Assembly: GCA_041649635.1 (NCBI GenBank) | Contig: JBAZMV010000001.1 | Span: 248,001-312,000 of the forward strand | Length of the DNA: 64,000 nt | Source: Dehalococcoidia bacterium | Lineage (GTDB): Bacteria; Chloroflexota; Dehalococcoidia; E44-bin15 | Direction: 5' to 3' | Shown: piece after piece, positions 40,721-51,331 of the stretch | How the letters are laid out: every line of letters starts with the position of its first letter | Position numbering within the stretch: position 1 is the first letter of the stretch | The notes under the pieces: model-generated | The model's input: only the letters and a program-made list of their open reading frames with translations | What the model was told of the DNA's origin: nothing | The model's database searches: none | Position numbers and translations under genes: made by a program

Positions 40721-41566
40721 TTGGAACAGCAATCGTTAATGCTTGGTAGATTACTGTCAGAGCTTATCAAGTCTAAGAACCGTATAGCTTCTTTAAGTGA
40801 AGTGGAGTTTAGCGTTTTTTCTCAGTGGGGCGATGACGGAATCATACAATATCTCGTGAACAATATTGAATTCCCAAATAAGACCTTCGTAGAATTTGGA
40901 GTGGGTAACTACAGGGAATCTAACACTAGATTTCTCATGATGAATAATAATTGGTCTGGTTTAGTAATGGATTGTTCTGAATCAAACGTATCACAAATAA
41001 TTAATTCTGAATACTTTTGGAAGCATGAAATATTAGCAAAAGCCATATTCATAGATAAGGATAATATAAATAGTTTGCTATTATCATCCGGATTTGACAA
41101 AGAGATCGGAATTCTCCATATCGACTTAGACGGAAATGATTATTGGATTTGGAAAGAGATTGATGTAATTAGTCCTATCGTAGTTATACTGGAATACAAC
41201 AGCGTTTTGGGAATCGATAGAGCTATAACCATCCCATACCATAAGGCTTTTTCCCGGACAAAATCACACTACAGCAATTTATATTGCGGCGCATCTCTTC
41301 GCGCACTCCACCAATTATCTACAGACAAAGGATATTCGTTTATAGGATGCAATAGCGCTGGCAACAATGCCTATTTTATCAGGAAAGATAAATTGAATGA
41401 GAACATTCGCGAAACGGCATTAGAAACTGGTTATGTCCTCTCTAAATTTAGAGAAAGCAGAGATAGAAATGGTCGTCTAACCCATTTAGGTGGTATTGAC
41501 AGAATAGAAGCTATTAGAGGGATGCCTGTCTTTAATATTGACAATAATCAAGTTGAAAAAATATGA
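40721..41566 (+). CDS. Hypothetical protein of glycan clusters, methyltransferase-like
   Basis: A 281-residue protein. FSQWGDDGIIQYLV, TFVEFGVGNYRESNTRFLMMNNNWSG (about 54-80) and ILHIDLDGNDYWIWKEI (about 130-147) resemble a SAM-methyltransferase fold related to FkbM proteins, but I cannot place it firmly. The TTG at 40721 is the first conventional start. The same frame is open back to 40622 and reads plausible protein from about 40652 (KVNFYIQKLKTAF), where an ATT codon follows GGGAG; the true start may be there. Very AT-rich. Confidence 0.65.
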   Translation: MEQQSLMLGRLLSELIKSKNRIASLSEVEFSVFSQWGDDGIIQYLVNNIEFPNKTFVEFGVGNYRESNTRFLMMNNNWSGLVMDCSESNVSQIINSEYFWKHEILAKAIFIDKDNINSLLLSSGFDKEIGILHIDLDGNDYWIWKEIDVISPIVVILEYNSVLGIDRAITIPYHKAFSRTKSHYSNLYCGASLRALHQLSTDKGYSFIGCNSAGNNAYFIRKDKLNENIRETALETGYVLSKFRESRDRNGRLTHLGGIDRIEAIRGMPVFNIDNNQVEKI

Positions 41567-41608
41567 TGGCAGCAGGGCTTAAGATGTGGCGAAAACGGGT
41601 TTCCTAAT

Positions 41609-42712
41609 ATGAAAGTTTTTTTTGATGGCGAGATATTTACTTTTCAACGGCAAGGAGGTATCAGCCGGCTTTTCTTTGAATTGATGCGTTTATTTGCCCA
41701 TAGTGAGAACATTGAACAGATATTGTATAGAGGCAGTTACGTTGACCATTACCCTTTTCGACAAGAGTGGTTTAAGTGCTATTATGGAGTTAGGTGGCCT
41801 TTTAAGCGCGGAGTTCAAGTTATTCGTCCCCTTGATGACCGTGTTATTGAGTTATTATATATCACAAATGCAACTCCAAAAATAGTGTATCACTCTACCT
41901 ACTATCGCATTCCAAAACGGCAAAAAGGGCCTATAGTGATTCATGCTTATGATATGATCCATGAACTATACAACGGTGACAACAAGACTATAAAGAAAAA
42001 AAAGACTGCTTTTGAGACAGCAGATCTGATCATAGCGATATCGCAGTCAACTAAGGACGATATTTGTCATCTGTACGGCATAGACCCTTCAATCATTGTA
42101 GTGGCGTATCCTGGAGTTAGCGATGTGTTCCGTAGTCGGCATTCGGATACAGTATCCCGTTCAGAGCAAAGAAGTGACGATAGTAGACCTTTTTTTCTCT
42201 ATGTTGGACATCGCGGTTGGTACAAAAATTTTGACATACTCCTAAATGTATTTATTGAACGCAGATATTATCAGGACTTCGATCTTATTCTGGTAGGGGG
42301 GACCAAGACTCTATCCGCTAAACAACAAGGGGCCATAAACAGAACTGGGACAAGACAGTGGCTGAAACAGAAGTATTGTGACGATATGGAACTGGCAAAT
42401 TTATACGCAAACGCAACAGTTTTCATATGCACATCACTATATGAGGGATTTGGCATTCCCTTGATAGAAGCAATGGCATGCGGTTGCCCGATAATTGGAC
42501 CGAACACATCTTCTATACCAGAAGTAATCGGAGACACAGGCTTATTGTTTGACCCAAAAGACCCGAGCGACTTGGCCAAGCAGATAGAAAGAGTGGTTAA
42601 TGACGTCTCTTTATCAAATGCACTTTCTGAAAAGGGGCGACTGCGATCAGAAAACTTCACCTGGCAAGCTATGGCTGATACAATTCATCAAGTATACTTG
42701 AAGTTGACATGA
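41609..42712 (+). CDS. Glycosyltransferase family 4
   Basis: A 367-residue GT-B enzyme. The N-terminal acceptor domain starts FFDGEIFTFQRQGGISRLFFEL; the C-terminal donor domain has FLYVGHRGWYKNFDILL and the retaining-GT4 motif EGFGIPLIEAMACGCPII (about 288-305) with the E-x7-E pattern. It probably adds mannose or glucose to the lipid-linked glycan. AT-rich. Confidence 0.9.
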   Translation: MKVFFDGEIFTFQRQGGISRLFFELMRLFAHSENIEQILYRGSYVDHYPFRQEWFKCYYGVRWPFKRGVQVIRPLDDRVIELLYITNATPKIVYHSTYYRIPKRQKGPIVIHAYDMIHELYNGDNKTIKKKKTAFETADLIIAISQSTKDDICHLYGIDPSIIVVAYPGVSDVFRSRHSDTVSRSEQRSDDSRPFFLYVGHRGWYKNFDILLNVFIERRYYQDFDLILVGGTKTLSAKQQGAINRTGTRQWLKQKYCDDMELANLYANATVFICTSLYEGFGIPLIEAMACGCPIIGPNTSSIPEVIGDTGLLFDPKDPSDLAKQIERVVNDVSLSNALSEKGRLRSENFTWQAMADTIHQVYLKLT

Positions 42713-42769
42713 AACCTTGTATGGTACCTTGTTAGCGGGCTCTGTACAACCGATATAATTACCAAATAA

Positions 42770-43732
<963 letters not shown>

Positions 43733-43827
43733 TGCGGTTTCCCCTCTTTCCTAGATTTAATAACCACATTTATAGATGGCCAGTATAGATACGATTAATG
43801 CCAAGGTAAAAAGGGCGCATTTAAAAT

Positions 43828-45033
43828 ATGAAAATACTCTATGTATGTCCTTGGGCACATCTCCCCAGTCACAATCCACACTTTATAGCAAAGGAAAGCG
43901 CGGCTTTCCTTCAGGCCGGTGTAGATGTGGTTCTATGTACTTTTCAAGGTATTCTTGATAATAAAGAATCTACCGATATCATTCATAAAAAAGTTACTTC
44001 AACTTGGTATGGTTATCCATTAGGCTTGCTCTCACGGCTGTTGCATTCATCGATGAAATTAAGGTTAATTGCCGGTTTTATAGAACAGTCGGTTACATTA
44101 TTTTTAGCGGTCAAGCTAAGAAAATCTCAAGCGTATGATTTTATCTTCTTGCGCGAAGGTGACCCTTTTATATTTCTACCGATACTACTAGGATTAGTAC
44201 ACAGTAATTACCGATGGGTGATCTCTCTCATAGGAACAAAATCAGTACGCTCTCCAAGAAATCTATATTATAGATTTATTAATGCTGGCATATGGAAACC
44301 AATTTATCGGCGCTCTTTATCCAGAAATCGTTTTATATTCATCTGCGAAAACGATGACATTAAGGAGAATTTTGAAGTCAATTTTCTGGATGGCATGCTT
44401 GCTGGATTGGTTAAGGTAATAGCGCCGGGAATCAAAGCGCCTCCAAGGGAAATATCCCAAAGAGAAGCGAGAAGCCATCTGAATCTACCTAAAGACAAGG
44501 TTTTCTTCCTTCACTTCGGAGCCTTGCACCCGGGCAAGGATATTGAAACAGTTATTTCTGCTATAAAAGATGTAGAGAACGCCGAGTTAGTTATTGCAGG
44601 AAAAGTGTATTCTGTTGACCTGGTATCCTTAGTCCAGCATTACGACATTCAGGATAAGTGTGTAATCAGAAACTATTATATTTCTGAAGCGGACAAGCAA
44701 TATTACTTTGCAGCTTCTGATGCAATTATTCTATCTTACAGGAAATCATTTTCTCAAACAGCTTCTCAAGCTTGGGAGGCTGTAGGATTCAAGTTGCCTG
44801 TTATCGCCAGCGGTTCCTATGACTTAGGCCAAATGGTCAGAAATTATAAGATCGGTTTGTCTTTTTCGGCTGAGGATGCACTGTCCCTAAATAATGCGCT
44901 AAAGACTTTCATCGGATTGAGCCAAACTGAGAGGCAAACCTTCAAAGAGAACTGCGAAAAATTAAGCGCTGAATTCTCTATGCAAAGATGGACTGAGAAA
45001 TTCATTGAAGTTACTAAATTGCTATATGACTAG
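43828..45033 (+). CDS. Glycosyltransferase family 4-like
   Basis: A 401-residue GT-B protein. N-terminal half: ILYVCPWAHLPSHNPHFIAKESAAFLQAG; C-terminal half: FLHFGALHPGKDIETVISAI, then a donor-site region SYRKSFSQTASQAWEAVGFKLPVI, where the usual E-x7-E motif is diverged. Donor and acceptor are unknown. It is the last plus-strand gene of the locus and converges with the next glycosyltransferase. Confidence 0.82.
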   Translation: MKILYVCPWAHLPSHNPHFIAKESAAFLQAGVDVVLCTFQGILDNKESTDIIHKKVTSTWYGYPLGLLSRLLHSSMKLRLIAGFIEQSVTLFLAVKLRKSQAYDFIFLREGDPFIFLPILLGLVHSNYRWVISLIGTKSVRSPRNLYYRFINAGIWKPIYRRSLSRNRFIFICENDDIKENFEVNFLDGMLAGLVKVIAPGIKAPPREISQREARSHLNLPKDKVFFLHFGALHPGKDIETVISAIKDVENAELVIAGKVYSVDLVSLVQHYDIQDKCVIRNYYISEADKQYYFAASDAIILSYRKSFSQTASQAWEAVGFKLPVIASGSYDLGQMVRNYKIGLSFSAEDALSLNNALKTFIGLSQTERQTFKENCEKLSAEFSMQRWTEKFIEVTKLLYD

Positions 45034-45056
45034 AGGATAGTCTGTTTGCAGGATTC

Positions 45057-46235
45057 TCACTGCGTCTTCTCTCCGGAAATCAATCCTCCGATGATTCCCT
45101 CGTAGAGCCTCGCTATTTCATCCCAAGAAGCATGCTCCGAACGATAACTTAGTTCCTTGCCTGATACGAAAGCCTGATATACAGTCTCAATACTTTCCCT
45201 TATGGCATTGGAATCACCGGGCTTAACAAATATCGTACCAGGGTAATCCCCCATATATTCTCTTAACGCCGGCACATCCGACAGGACAATAGGTTTGCCA
45301 TAGGTCAAAGCAATATGAGCTACGGCACTGCCGGAGGCTCTCAAATATGGCAAGGCTATTACATCCGAGGCGGAAAAATATTTGGGTATCATTGAATCCG
45401 GAACATATTCTGACACAAGCATGATCCGGCTCTTGTAGGGGGATTCATCCACGATCTTCCGCAGCAACTCGCCGTCCTCCCAAACCTCCCCTACAATAAG
45501 CAGTCGCATCCGCGAGGCTATTGAACCCGGCAAACTATTGAACGCTTCAATTAAATACGGAACGCCCTTGTAGCGTCTCACCAGGCCAAAATACAAAATT
45601 ACGAAATCCGCGTCGATGCCCAACTCTTTTTTAGCTGACGATTGATCCACTGTATGGAAGTACTCTTGATATAAACCCATCGGCAGCACATGAACCCTTC
45701 GTTCGTTGATACGATATATATCAACGATCCGCTCCTTGTCGATTTGAGAGAAGGTCACATAGGCATCGAGTCCGCGTACAAACAGTCGACCCATCACTCT
45801 GGAATAAATCCTAAGAGGCCATATTCTCTCCTCCAATACATCAACCACTTCATGCATTTCCACTATGATTTTGGCTTTGATACCCAGTTTGTTGACCCAT
45901 TTCAAGAATAGCTGCATATGAGCTACTGAAGACGTCCACCACATGATTACTATCACATCCGGGCGACGCCGTTTAAGGAACCTGTAAGCACCGAACCAGC
46001 TTAGAGGGGAGTTGTAATCCATGCCGTCGTATACATCTACGCCTGATGTTAAATCAACATAATACTGATCTTTGCCAACATGCTCCCGTCCCGGGAACAA
46101 GAATCTGGGCAACAAGTTGCGCAGCAATACCGCGGAGACCTGATTGCGCTTTGCTAACGCGTTGGCAAAAAAGATCGTGTGGGCAGTGATTCCGCTGAAG
46201 AAACGTTTGGAGGGACCGACCACACAGATTTTCAT
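45057..46235 (-). CDS. Glycosyltransferase family 4
   Basis: A 392-residue GT-B enzyme: VVGPSKRFFSGITAHTIFFANAL at the start, LYFGLVRRYKGVPYLIEAF, and the donor-site region YLRASGSAVAHIALTYGKPIVLSDVPALREY. No membrane helix. The G+C content is nearer to the flanking housekeeping genes than to the preceding cluster. It probably follows the GT2 gene in one transcript. Confidence 0.88.
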   Translation of the reverse strand: MKICVVGPSKRFFSGITAHTIFFANALAKRNQVSAVLLRNLLPRFLFPGREHVGKDQYYVDLTSGVDVYDGMDYNSPLSWFGAYRFLKRRRPDVIVIMWWTSSVAHMQLFLKWVNKLGIKAKIIVEMHEVVDVLEERIWPLRIYSRVMGRLFVRGLDAYVTFSQIDKERIVDIYRINERRVHVLPMGLYQEYFHTVDQSSAKKELGIDADFVILYFGLVRRYKGVPYLIEAFNSLPGSIASRMRLLIVGEVWEDGELLRKIVDESPYKSRIMLVSEYVPDSMIPKYFSASDVIALPYLRASGSAVAHIALTYGKPIVLSDVPALREYMGDYPGTIFVKPGDSNAIRESIETVYQAFVSGKELSYRSEHASWDEIARLYEGIIGGLISGEKTQ

Positions 46236-46279
46236 ATCAACTTTGCTTTACATCTTCACCCGTAGCACGACGGGACTAC

Positions 46280-46966
46280 TCACGAACTGCCAAACCTTTT
46301 CCTCAGTAAAGTGCGTCCGATCCGGAAACCGGCCTTTACCGATCCCAGCTTGCTGGCGGTGGGCCTTCTTCTATACCCGATGGGCACGGTTCCAATGCGG
46401 TAGCCGCGCTTTGCCACCTGCGCCAGCATGTTCGCCTCAAGGTCGAATCCGGCGGCATCGATGATCATATTCTTTATCACTTCGCGGCGGAAGCCCCAGA
46501 AGCCGGTGCAGAGATCGCTTATCCGCTTCATATAGAGCACGCTGGCCATGAACGAGAGAAGATAGTTTCCCACCAGGTTTAGCCTCTTTATGGAACCGGG
46601 ATCCCTTTTCCCCTTCAGGCGGGAGCCCATCACCACATCGCAACCGCCCTCCAGCAGCTTCAGCATCTGAGTGATATGCACGGATGGATAGGTGTAGTCG
46701 GCGTCGAGCATGAAAATGAAATCCGCATCCGCCTGCTCGAATGCGGTGCGGATAGCCCGGCCTTTCCCGCGTTTTGGCTCGCTTATGACGCGGGCGCCTT
46801 TCGCCGCGGCGAGCTCGGCCGTCCTGTCCGTGCTGGCGTTATCGACGACCACGATTTCGACGCTGTAGCCCATGGCGACTATATCGGCGACGGGCACCTC
46901 GTCGATGACCTTGCCTATGGTTTCCTCTTCGTTGAGGGCCGGGAAGACCACCGATACCTTCTTCAC
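46280..46966 (-). CDS. Polyprenyl-phosphate glycosyltransferase-like GT2 (DPM1/AglJ type)
   Basis: A 228-residue GT-A enzyme without C-terminal membrane helices: VVFPALNEEETIGKVIDE (5-22), VVVDNASTDRTAELA, the DxD motif MLDADYTYP (about 91-99), GSRLKGKRDPGSI and the QVAKRGYRIGTVPIGYRRR region. Dolichol-phosphate mannose synthase and AglJ-like enzymes share this layout, so it probably charges a polyprenyl phosphate with a sugar for the glycan locus (inference). GTG start at 46966 with GAGG upstream. purB lies 29 bp before it. Confidence 0.85.
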   Translation of the reverse strand: MKKVSVVFPALNEEETIGKVIDEVPVADIVAMGYSVEIVVVDNASTDRTAELAAAKGARVISEPKRGKGRAIRTAFEQADADFIFMLDADYTYPSVHITQMLKLLEGGCDVVMGSRLKGKRDPGSIKRLNLVGNYLLSFMASVLYMKRISDLCTGFWGFRREVIKNMIIDAAGFDLEANMLAQVAKRGYRIGTVPIGYRRRPTASKLGSVKAGFRIGRTLLRKRFGSS

Positions 46967-46995
46967 AACACCTCGCTTTTTAAATCGACTTAAAC

Positions 46996-48288
46996 TTAAC
47001 CAAGTTTTAGTCTGGCGAATATCTCATCTACATGACGTGTGTAGTATTTATAGTCAAATATACCCGTCAATTCCTTCTTCGACAAGTATTTGGCACACTC
47101 CTTGTCTTTCGCAAGGAGATCGAAAAAGCTGACCTCATCCTTCCACGATTTCATAGCGTTGCGCTGCACGATGCCGTAAGCGGCCTGGCGGCTGAGACCT
47201 TTGTCGATCAGGGCCAGCATAACCCGCTGAGAGAAAACCAGGCCTCGTGTTCGCTCAAGATTGCGTTTCATGTGCTCGGGATAGACGCGCATGTCCCTGG
47301 CGATATATTTGAAAAGGTGAAACTGGTAATTTAGCACCAGGCAGGAGTCGGGAAGAGTGATACGCTCATTGGAGGAATGGCTGATGTCCCGCTCGTGCCA
47401 CAGCGCCACGTTCTCCATGGCGGTGATGGAGTGGCCGCGGACGAGCCGCGCCAGCCCGCAGATGCGCTCGCACAGCTCCGGGTTGCGCTTGTGCGGCATG
47501 GCGGATGACCCCGTCTGCCCCTCCTCGAAAGGCTCCTCGACCTCCAGCGCCTCCGTCTTCTGCAAGCCTCTTATCTCGAAGGCGAACTTCTCCAGCGAGC
47601 TCGCGATTATAGCCAGCGTGGTAACGAACTGCGCGTGGCGGTCGCGCTGCAGCACCTGGTTCGATATCGGCGCGGGCTCCAGCCCCAGCTTGGCGCAGGC
47701 GATGCGCTCAACCTCGGGCGTTACCGTGGCGTAGGTGCCTACCGCGCCGGATATCTTGCCGACGGCTATCATCTTCCGCGCCTCGGCGAGCCTCTTCTCG
47801 TTGCGCTTCATCTCCTCGACCCACAGCGCCAGCTTTAGCCCGAACGTGGTCGGCTCGGCGTGGACGCCGTGCGTGCGCCCGATCATTATCGTATATTTGT
47901 GAGCCACCGCCTGCTTCTTCAGGATTGTGATTATCTCCCTGATATCCCTGGCCAGGATGCCGCCAGCCTCCACTAACTGCAGGCTCAGCGCCGTGTCCAT
48001 GATGTCGGACGAGGTCAGCCCGAAATGGATGTAGCGGCTCTCCTCGCCCAGGCTCGCGGAAACCGTGCTCAGGAAGGCGGTGACATCATGGTGCGTCTTC
48101 TTCAGCGTCCGCGCGTACAGTTTGGCGTCGAAACGGGCCTTCTTTATCTTCGGTATGGCGCTCTTGGGGATAACGCCAAGTTCGGCCCAGGCCTCGCATA
48201 CCGCGATCTCCACCTGAAGCCATTTTTCGAATTTGGATTTATCGGTCCAAACCTTTTTCATCCTCGGCCGTGAATATCGTGCAATCAT
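46996..48288 (-). CDS. purB: Adenylosuccinate lyase
   Basis: A 430-residue member of the fumarase/aspartase superfamily. The signature GSSAMPHKRNPELCE contains the catalytic flexible loop Ser, and TSSDIMDTALS and GRTHGVHAEPTTFG supply the other active-site regions. It releases fumarate from SAICAR and from adenylosuccinate in purine synthesis. AAGGA lies upstream of the ATG. It follows purE in a minus-strand purine group. Confidence 0.95.
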   Translation of the reverse strand: MIARYSRPRMKKVWTDKSKFEKWLQVEIAVCEAWAELGVIPKSAIPKIKKARFDAKLYARTLKKTHHDVTAFLSTVSASLGEESRYIHFGLTSSDIMDTALSLQLVEAGGILARDIREIITILKKQAVAHKYTIMIGRTHGVHAEPTTFGLKLALWVEEMKRNEKRLAEARKMIAVGKISGAVGTYATVTPEVERIACAKLGLEPAPISNQVLQRDRHAQFVTTLAIIASSLEKFAFEIRGLQKTEALEVEEPFEEGQTGSSAMPHKRNPELCERICGLARLVRGHSITAMENVALWHERDISHSSNERITLPDSCLVLNYQFHLFKYIARDMRVYPEHMKRNLERTRGLVFSQRVMLALIDKGLSRQAAYGIVQRNAMKSWKDEVSFFDLLAKDKECAKYLSKKELTGIFDYKYYTRHVDEIFARLKLG

Positions 48289-48324
48289 CGCATTCCTTTT
48301 CCTGACTCGATATCGTGTTCGAGC

Positions 48325-48783
48325 CTATTTCGACCCTTCAGCCAGCTTCTTGCGGTACTTCTTATACGCAGCCCTTACCTTCGCATCCTTTAACGATATG
48401 ATCGCGGCGGCCAGAAGGGCGGCGTTCTTGGCCCCGTCGATGGCCACACAGGCCACCGGTATGCCGCCGGGCATCTGAACGACCGCGTACAGCGCGTCCA
48501 CGCCGCTTAATTTGCTCGTCGCCAGCGGGACGCCGACCACGGGCAGGGTGGTCCAGCTGGCTATGACCCCGGGGAGGTGGGCCGCGCCACCGGCCCCGGC
48601 GATTATCACATCGACGCCGCGCCCCTCGGCCTTCATACCGTACTCGCGTGCTTTATCCGGCGTCCGGTGCGCGGATATTATCGACACCTCGTATTCAATG
48701 CCGAGCTGTTTCAATATATCCAGCGCCGGCTGCATCAGCGGCTCATCCGTCTTGCTGCCCATTATCACACCGACTAACGACAT
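48325..48783 (-). CDS. purE: N5-carboxyaminoimidazole ribonucleotide mutase
   Basis: A 152-residue class I PurE: MGSKTDEPLMQPA at 8-20, SAHRTPDKA (40-48) with the catalytic His, and GAGGAAHLPGVIAS (71-84). It converts N5-CAIR to CAIR. ATG 48783 is selected because GGGGGG stands upstream and the family N-terminus starts here; the longer frame overlaps the neighbouring gene. A purK partner is not in the window. Confidence 0.95.
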   Translation of the reverse strand: MSLVGVIMGSKTDEPLMQPALDILKQLGIEYEVSIISAHRTPDKAREYGMKAEGRGVDVIIAGAGGAAHLPGVIASWTTLPVVGVPLATSKLSGVDALYAVVQMPGGIPVACVAIDGAKNAALLAAAIISLKDAKVRAAYKKYRKKLAEGSK

Positions 48784-48806
48784 GTCGAACCCCCCTGTAA
48801 TATAAA

Positions 48807-49889
48807 TCACGAATAAACGGGGCTGCTCCCCAGCAGAGCCCTGCACCCCAGACTCCAGAAACGGTCGCTCTTCTTTATCATGGTATAACACAAACGCGGA
48901 CATCCGGTATATATCTTCAACAGCATACGGCCGAGCTCCAGGCCCGGCATCAGTTCGGCATCCACCGCTTTCTGATAGCCCCTCAGGTCGATTTTACCCG
49001 ATTGCAATGCCGAGACGATAACAGGCGCCGCCAGCTTGGCGCTTTTGATCGCATAGAATATGCCTTCGCCGCTCAAAGGATGTATCAGCCCCGCGGCATC
49101 CCCGACGAGAAGCACGTTTTCTCTCTGTATCGAACTGCCCCTGCGGCGCATCGGCATCACGTGGCCGCTGAAATCAACTATATCGTACTCACCGAACTGC
49201 TGCAGGATGCGGTCCAGGTAAGGCTTGAAGATGCCCGATAACCGGGCCGGTCCGGTAACCCCGGCGGAGACGTGGCTCTTCTTGGGAAAAACCCACCCGT
49301 AACCGCCCGGTATCCGGCCGAAATCGACGCAGATGAAAGAACCCAGCGCATCGAGCTTATCCTGATCAATTGAGACCTCGGCCTCAAGCGCCAGTTCCCG
49401 CTGCGCATCCCTCATCAAATCCATTTTCGCGGCGACAACGCTGTTCGCGCCGTCCGCGCCCACGGCTATCTTTGCAAAATACGAGCCTTGCTTCGTGACA
49501 ACTCCGACGCGTCCGGAGGAGACAGATACGTTTTCCACCCGCGTTCCGTCGATAACGGCCGCGCCCGCATCCCGAGCCTTGCTGACGAGCAAATGATCGA
49601 AATCGCGGCGCATGACCAGATGCGCCAGTGGATCGCGGTATTTCTTCACGCAGAAATCGCCGAGTTGATAAGAGATCTTCATGCCGTAGGCCACCCGCTG
49701 CGTAACGGCGCCTATATCGAAATCGAGCAGGGCGTGGGCGCGGAAGGTCACGCCGCCAGCACAGGTCTTATTGCGCGGCAGCTTCTCTTTTTCGATTATC
49801 AGAACCGAGATACCGCGGCGCGCCATCTCATAGCCCAGCGTTGAACCGGCGGGCCCGGCGCCGACGATGACCACGTCGTAAGCGTTCAC
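48807..49889 (-). CDS. Geranylgeranyl reductase family flavoprotein
   Basis: A 360-residue FAD enzyme: N-terminal GAGPAGST (10-17) with IIEKEKLPRNKTCAGGVT, typical of geranylgeranyl reductases, and GDAAGLIHPLSGEGIFYAI (about 275-293). GGRs saturate double bonds in polyprenyl chains: chlorophyll phytyl, archaeal lipids, dolichol-like carriers or quinone tails. The GTG start overlaps the purD stop by four bases. Position near dxs and a polyprenyl synthase fits an isoprenoid role; the substrate is open. Confidence 0.88.
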   Translation of the reverse strand: MNAYDVVIVGAGPAGSTLGYEMARRGISVLIIEKEKLPRNKTCAGGVTFRAHALLDFDIGAVTQRVAYGMKISYQLGDFCVKKYRDPLAHLVMRRDFDHLLVSKARDAGAAVIDGTRVENVSVSSGRVGVVTKQGSYFAKIAVGADGANSVVAAKMDLMRDAQRELALEAEVSIDQDKLDALGSFICVDFGRIPGGYGWVFPKKSHVSAGVTGPARLSGIFKPYLDRILQQFGEYDIVDFSGHVMPMRRRGSSIQRENVLLVGDAAGLIHPLSGEGIFYAIKSAKLAAPVIVSALQSGKIDLRGYQKAVDAELMPGLELGRMLLKIYTGCPRLCYTMIKKSDRFWSLGCRALLGSSPVYS

Positions 49890-51154
49890 CCTGTGACCTC
49901 TCTCAAAGCGATGTCGCGGCGGTAGTGGCAGCCGTCGAAACTTATTCTAGAAATATTATGATAGACCCTGTCCCGCGCCTCGGCGATGTTCCTGCCTAAA
50001 GCCGTTACGGTCAGCACGCGCCCACCGTCAGTACATATCTCGTCGTCCTTAAATTTGGTGCCCGCGTGAAAAATCATGACGTCATCGTCGACCTCATCCA
50101 ATCCGGATATCGGGAATCCGGTAGCATACTTTCCGGGATAACCTCCCGAGGCCAGGATTACGCCGACACAGGCCTCATCACGCCATCGTATGTCGACGTC
50201 CTTTAAATTGCCGTCAACAACGGCCAGCATGATATCCACCAGGTCGCTGTCCAGCCGCGGCAGCATGGCCTGCGTCTCCGGATCGCCGAAGCGGCAGTTG
50301 AACTCCATCACCCTGGGCCCGTCCGCGGTGACCATCAGTCCGGCATAAAGAACGCCCTTATATGGATATCCCTCACTAGACATAGCTTTGACTGTAGGTT
50401 CGAGGATTGTCTTTTTTACCTTCGCGACCATATCCGGGCCGAAAAATCCCGGCGGGCTGTAGCTGCCCATGCCGCCCGTGTTAAGGCCGGTATCGCCGTC
50501 GCCTACGCGCTTGTAATCGCAGGCCGGCACCATAGGAACGACTGACACACCGTCAGTGAAGGCCAGCAGGCTCACTTCTTTCCCCACAAGACATTCTTCG
50601 ATAATAACGCTGTCACCTGCGTCTCCAAAGGCGCGTTTCTCCATGATATCCGACACGGCCGACAGAGCCTCATCGGTTGTATTAGCGATGATAACGCCCT
50701 TGCCCGCGGCCAGACCGTCGGCCTTTAGCACGATAGGGCAGGGCTGTTTCTTTACATAACTCTTAGCCGCTTCGAACGACGTGAAGCTCTCGCTCTTCGC
50801 GCAGGGGATTCCGTACTTCTGCATCAATTCCTTGGAGAAGACCTTGCTGGCCTCTATCCGCGCCGCCGCCCTGGACGGCCCGAACACGCGCAGTCCGCGG
50901 CTCTCGAATAAATCTACGATGCCATACGCCAGCGGTACCTCCGGCCCGACCACGGTAAGGTCTATCTTATGTTCCTGCGCGGCCGCGGCTAGAGCGGCTA
51001 TATCCGTCGGCTTGATATTCAATATCGAGGCGTTCACGGCGATGCCGGCATTGCCCGGCGCCGCGTATATCTCTGAAACCCTCGAACTGCGGCTCAGCTT
51101 CCACACCAGGGCATGTTCACGGGCCCCGTTGCCGACGACCAATACCTTCAGCAA
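49886..51154 (-). CDS. purD: Phosphoribosylamine-glycine ligase
   Basis: A 422-residue GARS: N-terminal VVGNGAREHALVWKL (5-19), ATP-grasp with VLKADGLAAGKGVI (about 143-156), TGGMGSYSPP and MEFNCRFGDPETQ. It makes GAR from phosphoribosylamine, glycine and ATP. TTG start at 51154, preceded by CGGAG, and overlapped by a short upstream ORF ending TGCTGA. Same strand as purE, purB and guaA. Confidence 0.95.
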   Translation of the reverse strand: MLKVLVVGNGAREHALVWKLSRSSRVSEIYAAPGNAGIAVNASILNIKPTDIAALAAAAQEHKIDLTVVGPEVPLAYGIVDLFESRGLRVFGPSRAAARIEASKVFSKELMQKYGIPCAKSESFTSFEAAKSYVKKQPCPIVLKADGLAAGKGVIIANTTDEALSAVSDIMEKRAFGDAGDSVIIEECLVGKEVSLLAFTDGVSVVPMVPACDYKRVGDGDTGLNTGGMGSYSPPGFFGPDMVAKVKKTILEPTVKAMSSEGYPYKGVLYAGLMVTADGPRVMEFNCRFGDPETQAMLPRLDSDLVDIMLAVVDGNLKDVDIRWRDEACVGVILASGGYPGKYATGFPISGLDEVDDDVMIFHAGTKFKDDEICTDGGRVLTVTALGRNIAEARDRVYHNISRISFDGCHYRRDIALREVTG

Positions 51155-51252
51155 AGACTTACTCCGTTTCTATTTGTCATCATCACGAACGCCGTCCGCC
51201 GTTCCTCGATGAAAGTAAATACTTGCAGGATGTGTGCCAGCAGCCTCATCAT
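51148..51252 (-). CDS. Possible 34-codon upstream ORF coupled to purD
   Basis: ATGATGAGGCTG... with GGAGG just upstream encodes 34 residues (MMRLLAHILQ...GVSLC) and ends TGCTGA, overlapping the TTG start of purD. The arrangement suits translational coupling or a leader peptide. The peptide has no recognised family. Reality as a gene is uncertain. Confidence 0.3.
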   Translation of the reverse strand: MMRLLAHILQVFTFIEERRTAFVMMTNRNGVSLC

Positions 51253-51331
51253 CCACCTCCGCTCATAGATAATCGTCTCTTGATATCAGAACCGACAAAG
51301 ACGATATAGAAAGACTCAAAAGCGACGGGAG

